DNA of 64,000 bases from Enoplolaimus lenunculus. Its lineage: Eukaryota; Nematoda; Enoplea; Enoplida; Thoracostomopsidae. Location: NCBI GenBank assembly GCA_030248215.1, contig JASANG010003684.1, positions 124,001 through 188,000 on the forward strand, given 5' to 3'. Position numbers and translations under genes: made by a program. This document shows positions 12,227 to 21,649 of the stretch, piece by piece (within the stretch, counting starts at the first letter, position 1; each line of letters begins with the position of its first letter). Under the pieces are notes generated by a model, which saw only the letters and a list, made by a program, of their open reading frames with translations, was not told the origin of the DNA and ran no database searches.

Positions 12227-12662
12227 GACCCGAATAAGAGGGGGGTGATAAGAGTGGGTCCTCATTTTGAGTCCGAATCAATGCGAGTCCGTATCCCTAA
12301 TAAGATTCCGTAGGCGGATAGAGTCCCTAAACCCTAATTAGAGTCCATAAATGTCAATTAACCCTAATTGTAGCGCATAAATGACTCCAGGACCAAACAA
12401 TTTGAGTTCGAAACTTTAAAGCGTACTTTAATTTTGAAAGTACATTCCTAAGTGTAACCTGATATTATCGCTCTAGCTATTGACGCAATACAAATAAACG
12501 TTTCATTCAACGGATAATTGCAGTACCGGATATATATCAGTAACGAAAGGCGGCGGAGCTTGGGTTAAAAATATAGAACAGTCCGTAACCGAATAACAAG
12601 GGGGGTACCCTCTGGAGAGGCCAAATAAATATCAATCCCCTCTCTTATTCGGGTCACTACAG
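12227..12662 (+). mobile_element. mariner-like MITE (TA target)
   Basis: The ends CTGTAGTATTGACCCGAATA and (complement of the right end) CTGTAGTGACCCGAATAAGA are inverted, and TA lies directly outside both (12225-12226 and 12663-12664). The TA duplication and the TIR fit a Tc1/mariner-type MITE. The interior has no coding frame and carries CCCTAATNAGAGTCC repeats. A half copy lies at 20930-21235. Confidence 0.75.
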
Positions 12663-13200
12663 TACTATGCAAATTGTGTTTACAAAATTATACTCAGTGT
12701 GTCGGTGTTTCCGCACCTGTATGCAGTTGAACTCTTCTATAAGATGTGACGGCGTTTCAGGCTAAAGTGTCGGCGTCAAGTTTAATCCGGCGGTGATCAT
12801 AAATGCCTTTTATCCCAGAGTTCGAGAAGTACCTTTTATCACAGAGTCCGGGATCGATTCCGAAATTTAAAATAGATTATTTCAGCTGAGCATGTATTAG
12901 TAATTTATTCGTGTCTGTTCCTTGTTTCGTTTATAAGAGAAAAATATTTTGTCACGTTTGACACACAGGTGCTTTATTACGTCGATAAAGAACGCCGATC
13001 TTTGTTTTGTTATTACTGTTTTTGAATCTAGTAAAAAATTTTAAGATCGCATGGGGTTTTATGTTTAGAGCACAATTTAAAGTATATAAAAAGGCGTAGA
13101 TCTGGTGCTATATCTTTGTGCCAACGTGGATTTTAGCTGCTAGTTTTTCTCTGCAAACTCTCTGTTTTATAGAACAGCACATATTCAAGCAGCGTTCTTT
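12663..13200. other. intergenic stretch without a recognised gene
   Basis: There are no convincing open frames or splice-linked exons and no known repeat ends. The short motif CTTTTATC(C/A)CAGAGTTCGNGA recurs once (about 12808 and 12833). Confidence 0.4.
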
Positions 13201-13204
13201 TTAA

Positions 13205-13461
13205 CCTCTTCTCACATTGAGTTGCCTATAGGCAACTCAGCGCAGTGTATATACGTTAAATAATATATATCGCCCGTGTAACAATTGCAACACGTATACA
13301 TAGTACTAAATCAGCACACGTGAGAGCCCCCTCGGGCTCAAGCGTCAAGCTCCTATAGCTGAGTGGTGATGGTATACTCCTCCCACTCCGGTCACTGGAG
13401 TTCGAATCCTAGCATAAAAGTAGGTCTCAGGGGAAATAAAAAATATTCATGTGAGAAAGGG
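13205..13461 (+). mobile_element. piggyBac-like MITE with tRNA-like core, copy 1
   Basis: TTAA lies at both edges (13201-13204 and 13462-13465). The left end CCTCTTCTCACATTGAG pairs with the right end, whose complement reads CCCTTTCTCACATGAAT. TTAA targets and CCC-starting TIRs are hallmarks of piggyBac. Inside lie a palindrome (GAGTTGCCTATAGGCAACTC) and a tRNA-like stretch with A-box-like TATAGCTGAGTGG and B box GAGTTCGAATCC. Confidence 0.75.
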
Positions 13462-13484
13462 TTAAGCGAAAAATTTTCAGTTTA

Positions 13485-13738
13485 CTCTTCTCACATTGAG
13501 TTTCCTATAGGCAACTCAGCGCAGTGTTAAATAATATATATCGCACCGTGTTTAACAATTGCAACACGTATACATAATAATAAATCACCACAAGACGTGA
13601 GAGCCCCCTCGGGCTCGAGCGTCAAGCTCCTATAGCTGAGCGGTGATGGTATACGCCTCCCACTCCGGTCACTGGAGTTCGAATCCTAGCATAAAAGTAG
13701 GTCTCAGGGAAAATAGAAAATATTCATGTGAGAAAGGG
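13485..13738 (+). mobile_element. piggyBac-like MITE with tRNA-like core, copy 2
   Basis: This is a second copy in the same orientation, only about 20 bp after copy 1. The right edge is GGGTTAA (TTAA 13739-13742); the left edge reads TTTA, probably a mutated TTAA. It shares the palindrome, the GAGAGCCCCCTCGGGCTC hairpin and the tRNA-like A and B boxes with copies 1 and 3. Confidence 0.75.
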
Positions 13739-14240
13739 TTAACTTTAGTTGATCATAATTATTGCGTAACTGAAAATTTACAGCGAAGTTCTGTCTGTCA
13801 GACCTCACTTACTTGAACAATATAGCGGTGCATTCGCGGAATCCCCGATGTGTGGTCTCTGTCGCAAACCACCAAGACTCGTAAAAACCGAGAGTCCCAT
13901 CCCTGATCGGGAAGTAGATTGTCCGCCAACGTCATCGGTCACGATGTACCTTGTTTTGCGTCAGTTAAAGAATCATTTGCAAAAGTCACCAGAATTTTTT
14001 TCTTAAATATAGAGTATAATTCAACCATATAGTTATATTTTGTAGTTTTATGCCAATGGTGGAAATGCGTTTTCTGTTTCCGTATTAGATTGTGTATCCG
14101 ACAGTTAAAATGTTAGAAGGTATGTTTTAGATGTTTGATATTGCTATATCGACGGGTGAGAATCAAAAAATATATGATTTGTTACTGGCGTTACGTACAA
14201 CATACTGCTTATCTGATGTTTTGCTGGGCGAATTCAAACA
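13739..14240. promoter_or_regulatory. 5' flank of UCKL1
   Basis: About 500 bp lie between the MITE pair and the UCKL1 start codon. No TATA box or splice-leader acceptor can be assigned with confidence. Start-site and 5' UTR information must come from transcript data. Confidence 0.3.
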
Positions 14241-16205
14241 ATGTCACGACCTGAATATCGTTCGTCAGCATCTGCAACGCCAGAACACGTAGTCGATGAA
14301 ACAACAAACGGAACAGGCAGTCTAGCTACGGCTGTCGCGCCACCTTACGACACGAGTACAATTTGTAGCAACAGCTCAGGTGCAAGCTCTGGACGCGGAT
14401 CGCCTTCGAGTTCATCACAAGAGTTGCCTGCATCCGGCAATGCTTCTGCAAGTTCGGTTGATCGAGCCGCCCTTGTGCCACGGTTGAGTTCAACCTCATC
14501 AAGCCAACTTAATCTATCAGGAAGCATTCCAATGACCCCTGACATTGAAATTCCTTGCCCAGAGTTGAAAATTCACGCAATCAACGCAGCAGCGTTCGCA
14601 ACAAACACAGGTTCGTTTGCACATGTTGCAGGTGGGATTTCGCCAGGGATTGGAGCAAAAACTTCAGTTGCAGCAGCTACAGCTTCGCCGACAGCGGCCG
14701 GGATTTGGCGGCAGCGAACTGTGTCAAAGAGCGAAGATCATGTATTGCGTCGCGGTGAAAAAGTTGTCTATACGGCTGGACGACCCCCGTGGTACGATAG
14801 CGCTGGGCAAACACATCGAGAGCCGTTTATAATCGGAATATGTGGCGGGTCGGCATCCGGCAAAACGACCGTCGCAACGCGTATTATTGAAAATATCGAT
14901 GTGCCATGGGTGACTCTGTTGTCGCTGGATTCGTTTTATAAAGTACTAGATCCGGAGCAACATCTGCGTGCAGAAGCGAACGAATATGATTTTGACCATC
15001 CAGACGCGTTTGATTTTGATCTGTGTGCGACGACGATTAAAAAGTTGCGTGACGGCAAAAAAGTCGAAGTCCCGGTCTACAATTTTACAACGCACAGCCG
15101 AGAAAAGCATTCTAAAACAATGTACGGCGCTGATGTACTAATTTTTGAAGGCATTCTGTCGTTTTATAAGCTAAAAATTGTCGACATGATGGATTTGAAG
15201 ATATTTGTCGATACAGACCCTGATATTCGTTTGGCTCGTAGACTGCAACGAGATATTGTTGAGCGTGGCCGGGATATTGAAGGCGTAATTAAGCAGTATT
15301 CGCGAACAGTCAAACCGTCGTTTGATAATTTTATTGCGCCGTGCATGCGGCATGCAGACATTATTATTCCACGAGGTGGCGAAAATAAAATCGCTATCAA
15401 TTTAATTATTAAGCATATTTCGAAGAAGTTGACCGAACGCGGATATTGTACTCGCTCTGTTTTGGCTCGCGCGACCATCGGGAAACCCTATCCAGATTCG
15501 TTGTACGTTCTTAAAGAAACGTCGCAAATCAAAGGGCTGCATACGTTTATTCGTAACCGAGAAACGCCGCCAGACGAGTTTATTTTCTACTCCAAACGGC
15601 TGATGCGGCTGCTTATTGAATATGCGCTATCGTTGTTGCCGTTTCATCGCGCTGTGATCGAAACCCCTCAAGGAACAACGTACGTTGGTGTCAAGCGAAG
15701 CGTCAAAATTTGCGGGGTCTCTGTTCTTCGTGCGGGTGAAACAATGGAACCAGCGGTGCGGGAAGTGATTAAAGACTGTAAAATGGGCAAAATGTTGATT
15801 CAAACCAATCCGGATACTCGTGATCCAGAGTTGTACTATTTACGGCTGCCGAAAGATATTCAAAAGTATCACGTTTTGCTTTTAGATGCAACTGTTGCTA
15901 CTGGGGCAGCGGCAATGATGGCGATACGTGTTCTACTTGATCATGATGTACCTGAAGAGAATATTTTGTTGCTTTCACTGTTGTCTGCTGAAGCTGGTGT
16001 TCAAAGTGTTGCGTATGCGTTTCCGAACGTCAAACAAGTCACTACGGCAATTGATCCGCAGCTGTCTATTAATTATTATATCCTGCCTGGATTGGGCAAT
16101 TTCGGTGATCGTTATTTTGGGACGACATTGGATCCAGGGATGAACGATAATGACGGATACGAAGGGGATGATGCAGATGCGGCTACGACAGATGACGATG
16201 AGTAG
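14241..16205 (+). CDS. UCKL1: uridine-cytidine kinase-like 1 (uridine kinase plus UPRT-like domain)
   Basis: This is one uninterrupted frame of 654 codons, ATG to TAG. Residues 1-195 are Ser/Ala/Thr-rich and low in complexity. The uridine kinase domain follows, with the P-loop GGSASGKT (202-209), LSLDSFYK, the substrate-binding [10 protein letters not shown] (251-260), IFEGILSFY and a lid rich in Arg ([14 protein letters not shown]). The C-terminal UPRT-like domain carries [27 protein letters not shown] in place of the PRPP loop and [10 protein letters not shown] near the end. This is the UCKL1 fusion, which phosphorylates uridine and cytidine in pyrimidine salvage; the UPRT part in animals is thought to lack full PRPP activity. 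The frame has no introns, while vertebrate UCKL1 has many. Intron loss or a retrocopy that replaced the parent would explain this. The frame is clean, so it looks functional. Length exceeds the human protein (about 548) through the N-terminal extension. Confidence 0.93.
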   Translation: MSRPEYRSSASATPEHVVDETTNGTGSLATAVAPPYDTSTICSNSSGASSGRGSPSSSSQELPASGNASASSVDRAALVPRLSSTSSSQLNLSGSIPMTPDIEIPCPELKIHAINAAAFATNTGSFAHVAGGISPGIGAKTSVAAATASPTAAGIWRQRTVSKSEDHVLRRGEKVVYTAGRPPWYDSAGQTHREPFIIGICGGSASGKTTVATRIIENIDVPWVTLLSLDSFYKVLDPEQHLRAEANEYDFDHPDAFDFDLCATTIKKLRDGKKVEVPVYNFTTHSREKHSKTMYGADVLIFEGILSFYKLKIVDMMDLKIFVDTDPDIRLARRLQRDIVERGRDIEGVIKQYSRTVKPSFDNFIAPCMRHADIIIPRGGENKIAINLIIKHISKKLTERGYCTRSVLARATIGKPYPDSLYVLKETSQIKGLHTFIRNRETPPDEFIFYSKRLMRLLIEYALSLLPFHRAVIETPQGTTYVGVKRSVKICGVSVLRAGETMEPAVREVIKDCKMGKMLIQTNPDTRDPELYYLRLPKDIQKYHVLLLDATVATGAAAMMAIRVLLDHDVPEENILLLSLLSAEAGVQSVAYAFPNVKQVTTAIDPQLSINYYILPGLGNFGDRYFGTTLDPGMNDNDGYEGDDADAATTDDDE

Positions 16206-16855
16206 GGATATACTGGCACGTCCGCACGGGTGAACGCAGGGTTCCACCGGAATTCCTGCAAAACTCTCGCTTTTCCTGTCAATTAGCAGTTATTCGGCGA
16301 TGTAGTATTTTTGCAACGCTTGTTCCAACTTCTGTTCCGGTGAAAAAGTAAATTCCTGTTTCAGCTTGTAAAATGTTGTTCCTATTGGAACCCTGGGTGA
16401 AGGTCTGGAATTTGGTGCAATGATCGATTTTGGAACTTGGCTCTTGTACACTCCTCTTCACAATCAAGGTTAAGCATAGGCTTGAGTGTGCAAAGATCCG
16501 CGGAATTTATGCGTGGTATACGCGTACGGTGGTTCGAATCAGCAGTAATTACGTAATTGTGCAAATCCACATCATGACTTTTCAGAGTTTGTGATTGTCA
16601 TTTTAAAAGCAGCTAATAATGTTTTTCGGGTATTCGGATGTTTTGCATCACAATCATTAATAATTATCCGGTTTTTTGTTTTGTTTGGTTTTTATGTAAG
16701 TTGCAGTTTGGTTATATGTATTGTTTGTCAGTTGACGTTATGCTTTGCACTTTGAATTATGGGTCATCCACGTTATACGGTCTGCGCTAACGCTACTGTG
16801 AAAAATTGTACCCACATGCGGGTCTCTAAACTCGTAATTGCAGTGCTTTCAAATT
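16206..16855. other. 3' flank of UCKL1
   Basis: The probable 3' UTR and intergenic sequence. No canonical AATAAA is evident in the first several hundred bases, no poly-A tract marks a retrocopy end, and no other gene is recognised. Confidence 0.4.
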
Positions 16856-17205
16856 AGATATCAAAAGTCACCCACATCCAGTGCACACTCACGAGACAAC
16901 TGGCAGACCCTCTGAAAACCTCGACAATTTGTAGCCCAGACAACTCGGCGACCATGACAACTTGTCGCCCCGACAACTCGTCGACCCGGCCACTTGTCAA
17001 CTTCCAGTATGTAAAACAACTCGTCGACCCGACGTGTTGTCTGAGCGACAAGCGTTGGGGTCCACGAGTTGTTGGGTCGGCAAGTTGACGGGGCAATAAG
17101 TTGTCGGGGTCGCCGAGTTGTCTGGGCTACAAATTGTTGGGGTCTTCAGAGGGCCTGCCAGTTGTCTGGTAAGTGTACACTGGACGTGGGTGACTTTTGA
17201 TATCT
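16856..17205. mobile_element. fold-back (long inverted repeat) element
   Basis: Two arms of about 170 bp (16856-17030 and about 17035-17205) are inverted copies, from AGATATCAAAAGTCACCCAC at one edge to its complement at the other. The arms hold repeated GACAACT/AGTTGTC words. The element would fold into a near-complete hairpin. No target duplication beyond a few bases is visible. Confidence 0.7.
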
Positions 17206-17624
17206 ACTTAAGTAAGCGAGCGAGAGGTAAACGCATTTTCCTATTTAATAATTATACGTTCGCACCCTGTTTCAAAAACTCTTATTGTCAAACGTTGTGT
17301 CCAAACAGTGTCCACATTGTCCCCACTCTCTCCGAAGAGACTACCGCCAAAACACACCAAATTAGTAAGTAGTCGCTGTTAAGTCCTAATATCATAAGAA
17401 CAATGTTGTTATGTACCGCCATTGAAACCAAATGTGTGGTGTTTTTACAGTAGGGTAGACAGTATATATAACGTGGATGACCTTACTAGTTTCGTAACAT
17501 GCGTGATCAACTGCTATACAAAAATTGTTTGAGAGACATTTGCGAGATTGTTAGTTCGCTAGTGTCAATGACTCGGGGCTAGTTCGTTTGCAGTATCTTG
17601 TAGTTTTTTACTCGTTTGTCAAAT
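17206..17624. other. intergenic stretch without a recognised gene
   Basis: No supported coding sequence or repeat end. The stretch runs from the fold-back element to the duplication at 17625. Confidence 0.35.
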
Positions 17625-17918
17625 ATTTCATTCACAGACGAAATGGCTTGATAAATTGTTAGTAGCCAAAGTTGTATATTTACGACAAGCACATGAGTCA
17701 TGTACGCAGACAACTTTCCTTCAGTAGTGGTCTTTAAATTAGTAAATTTGTCAACTTTGGCTACTAACAATTTATCAAGCCATTTCGTCTGTGAATGAAA
17801 TAATGGCTTGATAAATTGTTAGTAGCCAAAGTTGTATATTTACGACAGGCACATGAGTCATGTACGCAGACAACTTTCCTTCAGTAGTGGTCTTTAAATT
17901 AGTAAATTTGTCAACTTT
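17625..17918. repeat. compound direct and inverted duplication
   Basis: A 117-bp segment (17642-17758) recurs directly at 17802-17918 with one visible mismatch. Between them lies a 50-bp inverted copy: 17752-17801 is the complement of 17625-17674. The pattern A-loop-A'-A fits a template switch during repair or replication. Confidence 0.85.
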
Positions 17919-18566
17919 TAGTGTCTTGTCTGTGTTCGCGCCGTCCAGACGTACACGACTAAGGATGTTTTTATTACTGTCAAGTCTTGTGTATGATTAA
18001 TGCGAAATCACAAGTATGCTACTGCCTTACTCATAAATGAACGTGTTAATTGTACTCAAGTGCTTCCAAAGTTTTTCCACTGCTGTCACTGAAAATAACT
18101 TGACTAAAATATGAAAATTAGTATTAAAATTCCACTTTAGTTCAATGAAAGAGCGTGTTTCTGCGACAACGTCGTATGTTTAGCCTTGAGATCATGTCCC
18201 TCCTAATTATCCTGGTAATGTCTCAATTTCGGAAAACCCTAATTTCCTGTGTAATATACCGAGTTTCCACAATAGCGATATCACGGGTAATATCTCAATT
18301 TTCCTTGTGAAATCCAAATATCCTAGGGTAGTCAAAATTTAAAGTTAGGCTACTCAGAAGTTTAGGTTTAGACTCAGGTTTAGGTTTAAGCTTCATTTAA
18401 AATAAATGAGCAATGTAAGCTAAAATTTCGGTTTAAGTTAGTACAAACGGACAGTTTCACCCCAGCTGTAAAGTTGGGTGTTGCCAAAATAGTATTTTCT
18501 CAAAGTCCTGTTTTCACGGATAATAATATGTGAATTTTCCAAAATCTCAATTTTTCGGGTAATAGG

Positions 18567-19029
18567 TAAGGTATAACGGCATATCCGTTTCCGGTTTAAT
18601 TTTGTGTCCGTTTCCGTGATAGAAATTGCGGAAATTCAGTTTCACGCATGTGTCTCGCAATTTTTCGCTGCAAATACGCTGCAATTGTTTGAAACGAAAT
18701 AAAAATTATGAAATTCAACAAAATTTTAAAATTTCGTGCGTCCGCCATTTTTACGAATTTTTGAAAATCCGGTGACCATGGTGCAACCGGAATTAAAAAA
18801 TACAGGAATCGGAAACATAAAAAAGTTATTACCGAAAATTTATTTTTAACGCTGTTTTATCGCTTTTAATGTAAACACACCATGGAGAATACCAAAATCC
18901 TGAAACAAATGCAGCGAAAATATTCGAAAATTCCGGTGAAAAACCGTTTTTTTTACCGGAACCGGATAGTGAGAAATACCGGATTTCCCTACCGGAACCG
19001 GAATTCTTTTACTATCCGTTTACACCCTG
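18567..19029 (+). mobile_element. hAT-like MITE (CGGAAACGG family), with inner insertion
   Basis: It starts AAGGTATAACGGCATATCCG-like and ends TATCCGTTTACACCCTG, matching the ends of 53605-53993. An 'ATGGTGCAACCGGAATT' element begins inside at about 18779, so a second MITE has inserted into it. The target duplication is not clear. Confidence 0.55.
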
Positions 19030-19035
19030 GTAAAT

Positions 19036-19408
19036 CAGGGAGCAACCGGAATTGCAATTTACCAGTACCTGAATTTTGAAAAAATACCGGAACCAGAAAA
19101 CGAAAATAACATGCCACCGAAAAATTCCTTTTAGTTTTCTTTTTTGCAATATTACTGGTGAAATATTACCCTAGTTGGAGATCGGTATTCACTTTGCTGT
19201 ATATGGTTTATTTTCTGCGATTGTCAAGGTTTGCATACTATGCTAAAAATGAAATTATTTAAATTTTTATTGTCGTTTTTAGTAAAATATCTGAAATTAC
19301 ACCGACCAAATTTTTATACCGGAATGTTTAATTGCGGCAAATATCTGCCGAAATCGGAATCGGAAGGTGAAAAAATGCAACAGAAACCGGAATTCCGGTT
19401 GCACTCAG
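19036..19408 (+). mobile_element. hAT-like MITE (CAGGGTGCAACCGG family)
   Basis: The left end CAGGGAGCAACCGGAATT and the right end AATTCCGGTTGCACTCAG are inverted. The flanks TGGTAAAT and CTGGTAAT form an imperfect 8-bp target duplication. The internal sequence matches the intact copy at 51117-51513. Confidence 0.7.
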
Positions 19409-20479
19409 CTGGTAATAGGCCCGAATTTCCCAAAATCCCGAGCGAAAAAGGTTGCGCCGAAAATCCCAATTTCGCGGCAGAATCCTAATATCTCACGGTA
19501 CTATCCTAGTTTCCCAAATTCACAACTTCCGAAAAGCCCCCGAGGGAAAACGGTTGCGTTGAAACTCGCAATTTTCCGGCGCATGCAAAATTGCAATTTG
19601 CCGGGTAATACATTCGAATTTCCCGGGTAATATTCGAATTTCCCAAAATCCTAATTTCCAGGGTAATATAAAAAACCCAATTTCTCAAAATCCGTTGCGC
19701 TCAAAATCGCAATTTCCCGGCAGAATCCTAATTGGCCAAAATCCCAATTTCCCGGATAATATCCGAATTTACCGAAACACTGTTTTCCTAAAATCCCGAG
19801 CGAAAAAAATTGCGCAGAAAACCGCCATTCCCCGGCGTCATGATAATCCCAATTTCCCTGTTGGTTAACATCCTAATTTCGCAAAATCTCACTTTCCCGG
19901 CGTCGGCAAAATCCCAATTTCCCGGCGTCGGAAAAATCCCAATTTTCCGGCGTCAGAAAAATCCCAATTTCCCCGGTATTCCAATCCAATCCAGCAAAAT
20001 TACAAGCGAAAAAGATTGCGCCAGAAATCGCAATTTCCCGAAAGAATCCGAATTTCTTTGCCTCCAGTTTTGGTAAAAATTCCACCTCGACTAATGTTGA
20101 ATGTTTTCTGGAGGTTCTGGCATCATGGGTTCAACTTTAACCCCCTTACTGCTGCGATTTTTGTAAAAAGAATTAAGATGTAATGCTGAATTCTCACGTT
20201 ATAACCAGGGCAGGCGGGTTACGGTTTGTCCCATGTTGATTTGACGCCAACGTTAAAATTCGGGTTCTTATATCGGGTCAACAGACAAAACTCGAATGTC
20301 CATGATATTTGCTTACAAACCACCGCTCTCAAATGTTCAACGTGTACAAGAGTCGGTATGTCACGTGATACTGTGGGACATTTATTCGAACATATGATAT
20401 TCCAAAATTTCAACGAATATCATATTATGATATTCAGCGGTACAGTTTAATTTCGAACTGAACTTTTTTGGTCCTAGAG

Positions 20480-20926
20480 TGAGCAAATATGTTAAAAAGC
20501 ACACAAGAAACCTAGTTTCAAAACAAACTACAAATCAGGTACGCTGAGAAAAAGACATTCGAAAACCCAGCATGCTATCATTCTGTCGGGTTATTGTTCC
20601 AAAAACCTTAAAAAAACATTCTCCTTTTAGATACAGCTTAAGTTTGCACAAATTTCTATAAACATTTTCCTGAAAAACATCAACAACACAGACATTTTCA
20701 TTGTTAAACTCGAGTTTACATCGAGCACTCCATATTGCCAATTGTGCATGTTGGACGATGAAATTAAAAGCTATTCTCTTTAATGGGTCGTGAATATTTC
20801 GTCCCAAAATTAAATCCGAAATCGTTATTTCATTTACTCCAGCTACCTGTTGCAAAACGGGAGTAATGAAAAAACTAATTTCTTGCGCCCGCAAACAATA
20901 AATAAACACATGAACATTATCCTCCC
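20480..20926 (-). repeat. inverted duplicate of the LINE 3' part
   Basis: This segment is the complement of 23661-24103 with high identity. It covers the C-terminal part of the LINE ORF2 (MFIYCLRAQEISFF onwards) and the first part of the 3' UTR. It lacks the LINE 3' tail and has no target duplication, so it is more likely a DNA-level inverted duplication than a separate retrotransposition. Confidence 0.85.
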
Positions 20927-20929
20927 ATT

Positions 20930-21235
20930 AGGGATAATTTACATTAATGAACTCTAATTCTGGATTTTGGCACTTTATGCGCTTACGGACTCATATTAGG
21001 GATACGGACTCCGGCCCATGTTACTTTTAGGGCCGTCCCAGCTTCTGGAGGGTCTGTAAAAGAGTAGGCCTACATTCTAGCCTAAGGTTTTTTCTTAGGC
21101 TTAGGAATAGACTTTTGCAACGCTTAGGCTTATGAATACGCTTTATGTACTGTTACGGCCTAAAAGTAACGTTGGCCTCGACTCCTATTGATTGGAACTC
21201 AAAATGGGTACCCCCCTCTTATTCGGGTAACTATA
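20930..21235 (-). mobile_element. half copy of the mariner-like MITE
   Basis: On the minus strand it begins at 21235 with CTATAGTTACCCGAATAAGA and follows the left half of the element at 12227-12662 (GAGTCCGTATCCCTAAT, AATTAGAGTTCATTAATG). It stops where the LINE duplicate begins. A second element (21013-21177) is inserted in it. Confidence 0.65.
21013..21177. mobile_element. MULE-like MITE nested in the mariner-like MITE
   Basis: The ends GGCCCATGTTACTTTTAGGG and (complement) GGCCAACGTTACTTTTAGGC are inverted. Inside are CTTAGGCTTAGG repeats, as in the copies at 62662-62843 and 42526-42700. The flanks CGGACTCC and TCGACTCC form an imperfect duplication. Confidence 0.65.
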
Positions 21236-21649
21236 GTAGAACCGCAGCTTAACAGGACAATTTGGGTATGTTACCTCAAGTATGCAGACATTTGAAAACG
21301 TCATATGATATTCGTAGACAATATCTCGAATATCATATGATATTGAAGCACAAAAGGTGACCCACACATGATAGTAGGAGACAAATACGAATTTTTGAAC
21401 CCGATATAGGTTCTATATGCAGACAAAATGTTACCCAATAATCTAATAGGTACAAAACGTGTCCCAGGCTGCTCCGGTTATAACGTGAACCCCGCATAAA
21501 TTAACAGTAAAAACAACGGAAACATGTGATCCAGGTAACGGAAACATAACGGATATTTGAGTAAAATTATCGAAGATTTTTATTTTTATTTTATATTGAT
21601 TACCTGGCGTTGGTTTTTCACTCGGTTGCACCTTGCACCGGACCACCAT

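Larger units (their letters stand above)
18190..20080. repeat. degenerate minisatellite of 'AATCCCAATTTCCCGG' units
   Basis: Short units of about 22-35 bp built on TCCCAATTTCCCGG(C/G)NNAATAT recur across 18190-18560 and 19410-20080, for example AAAATCCCAATTTCCCGGCG several times near 19905-19975. Two MITEs (18567-19029 and 19036-19408) interrupt the array. Units are diverged, so the array is old. No coding function is supported. Confidence 0.65.
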
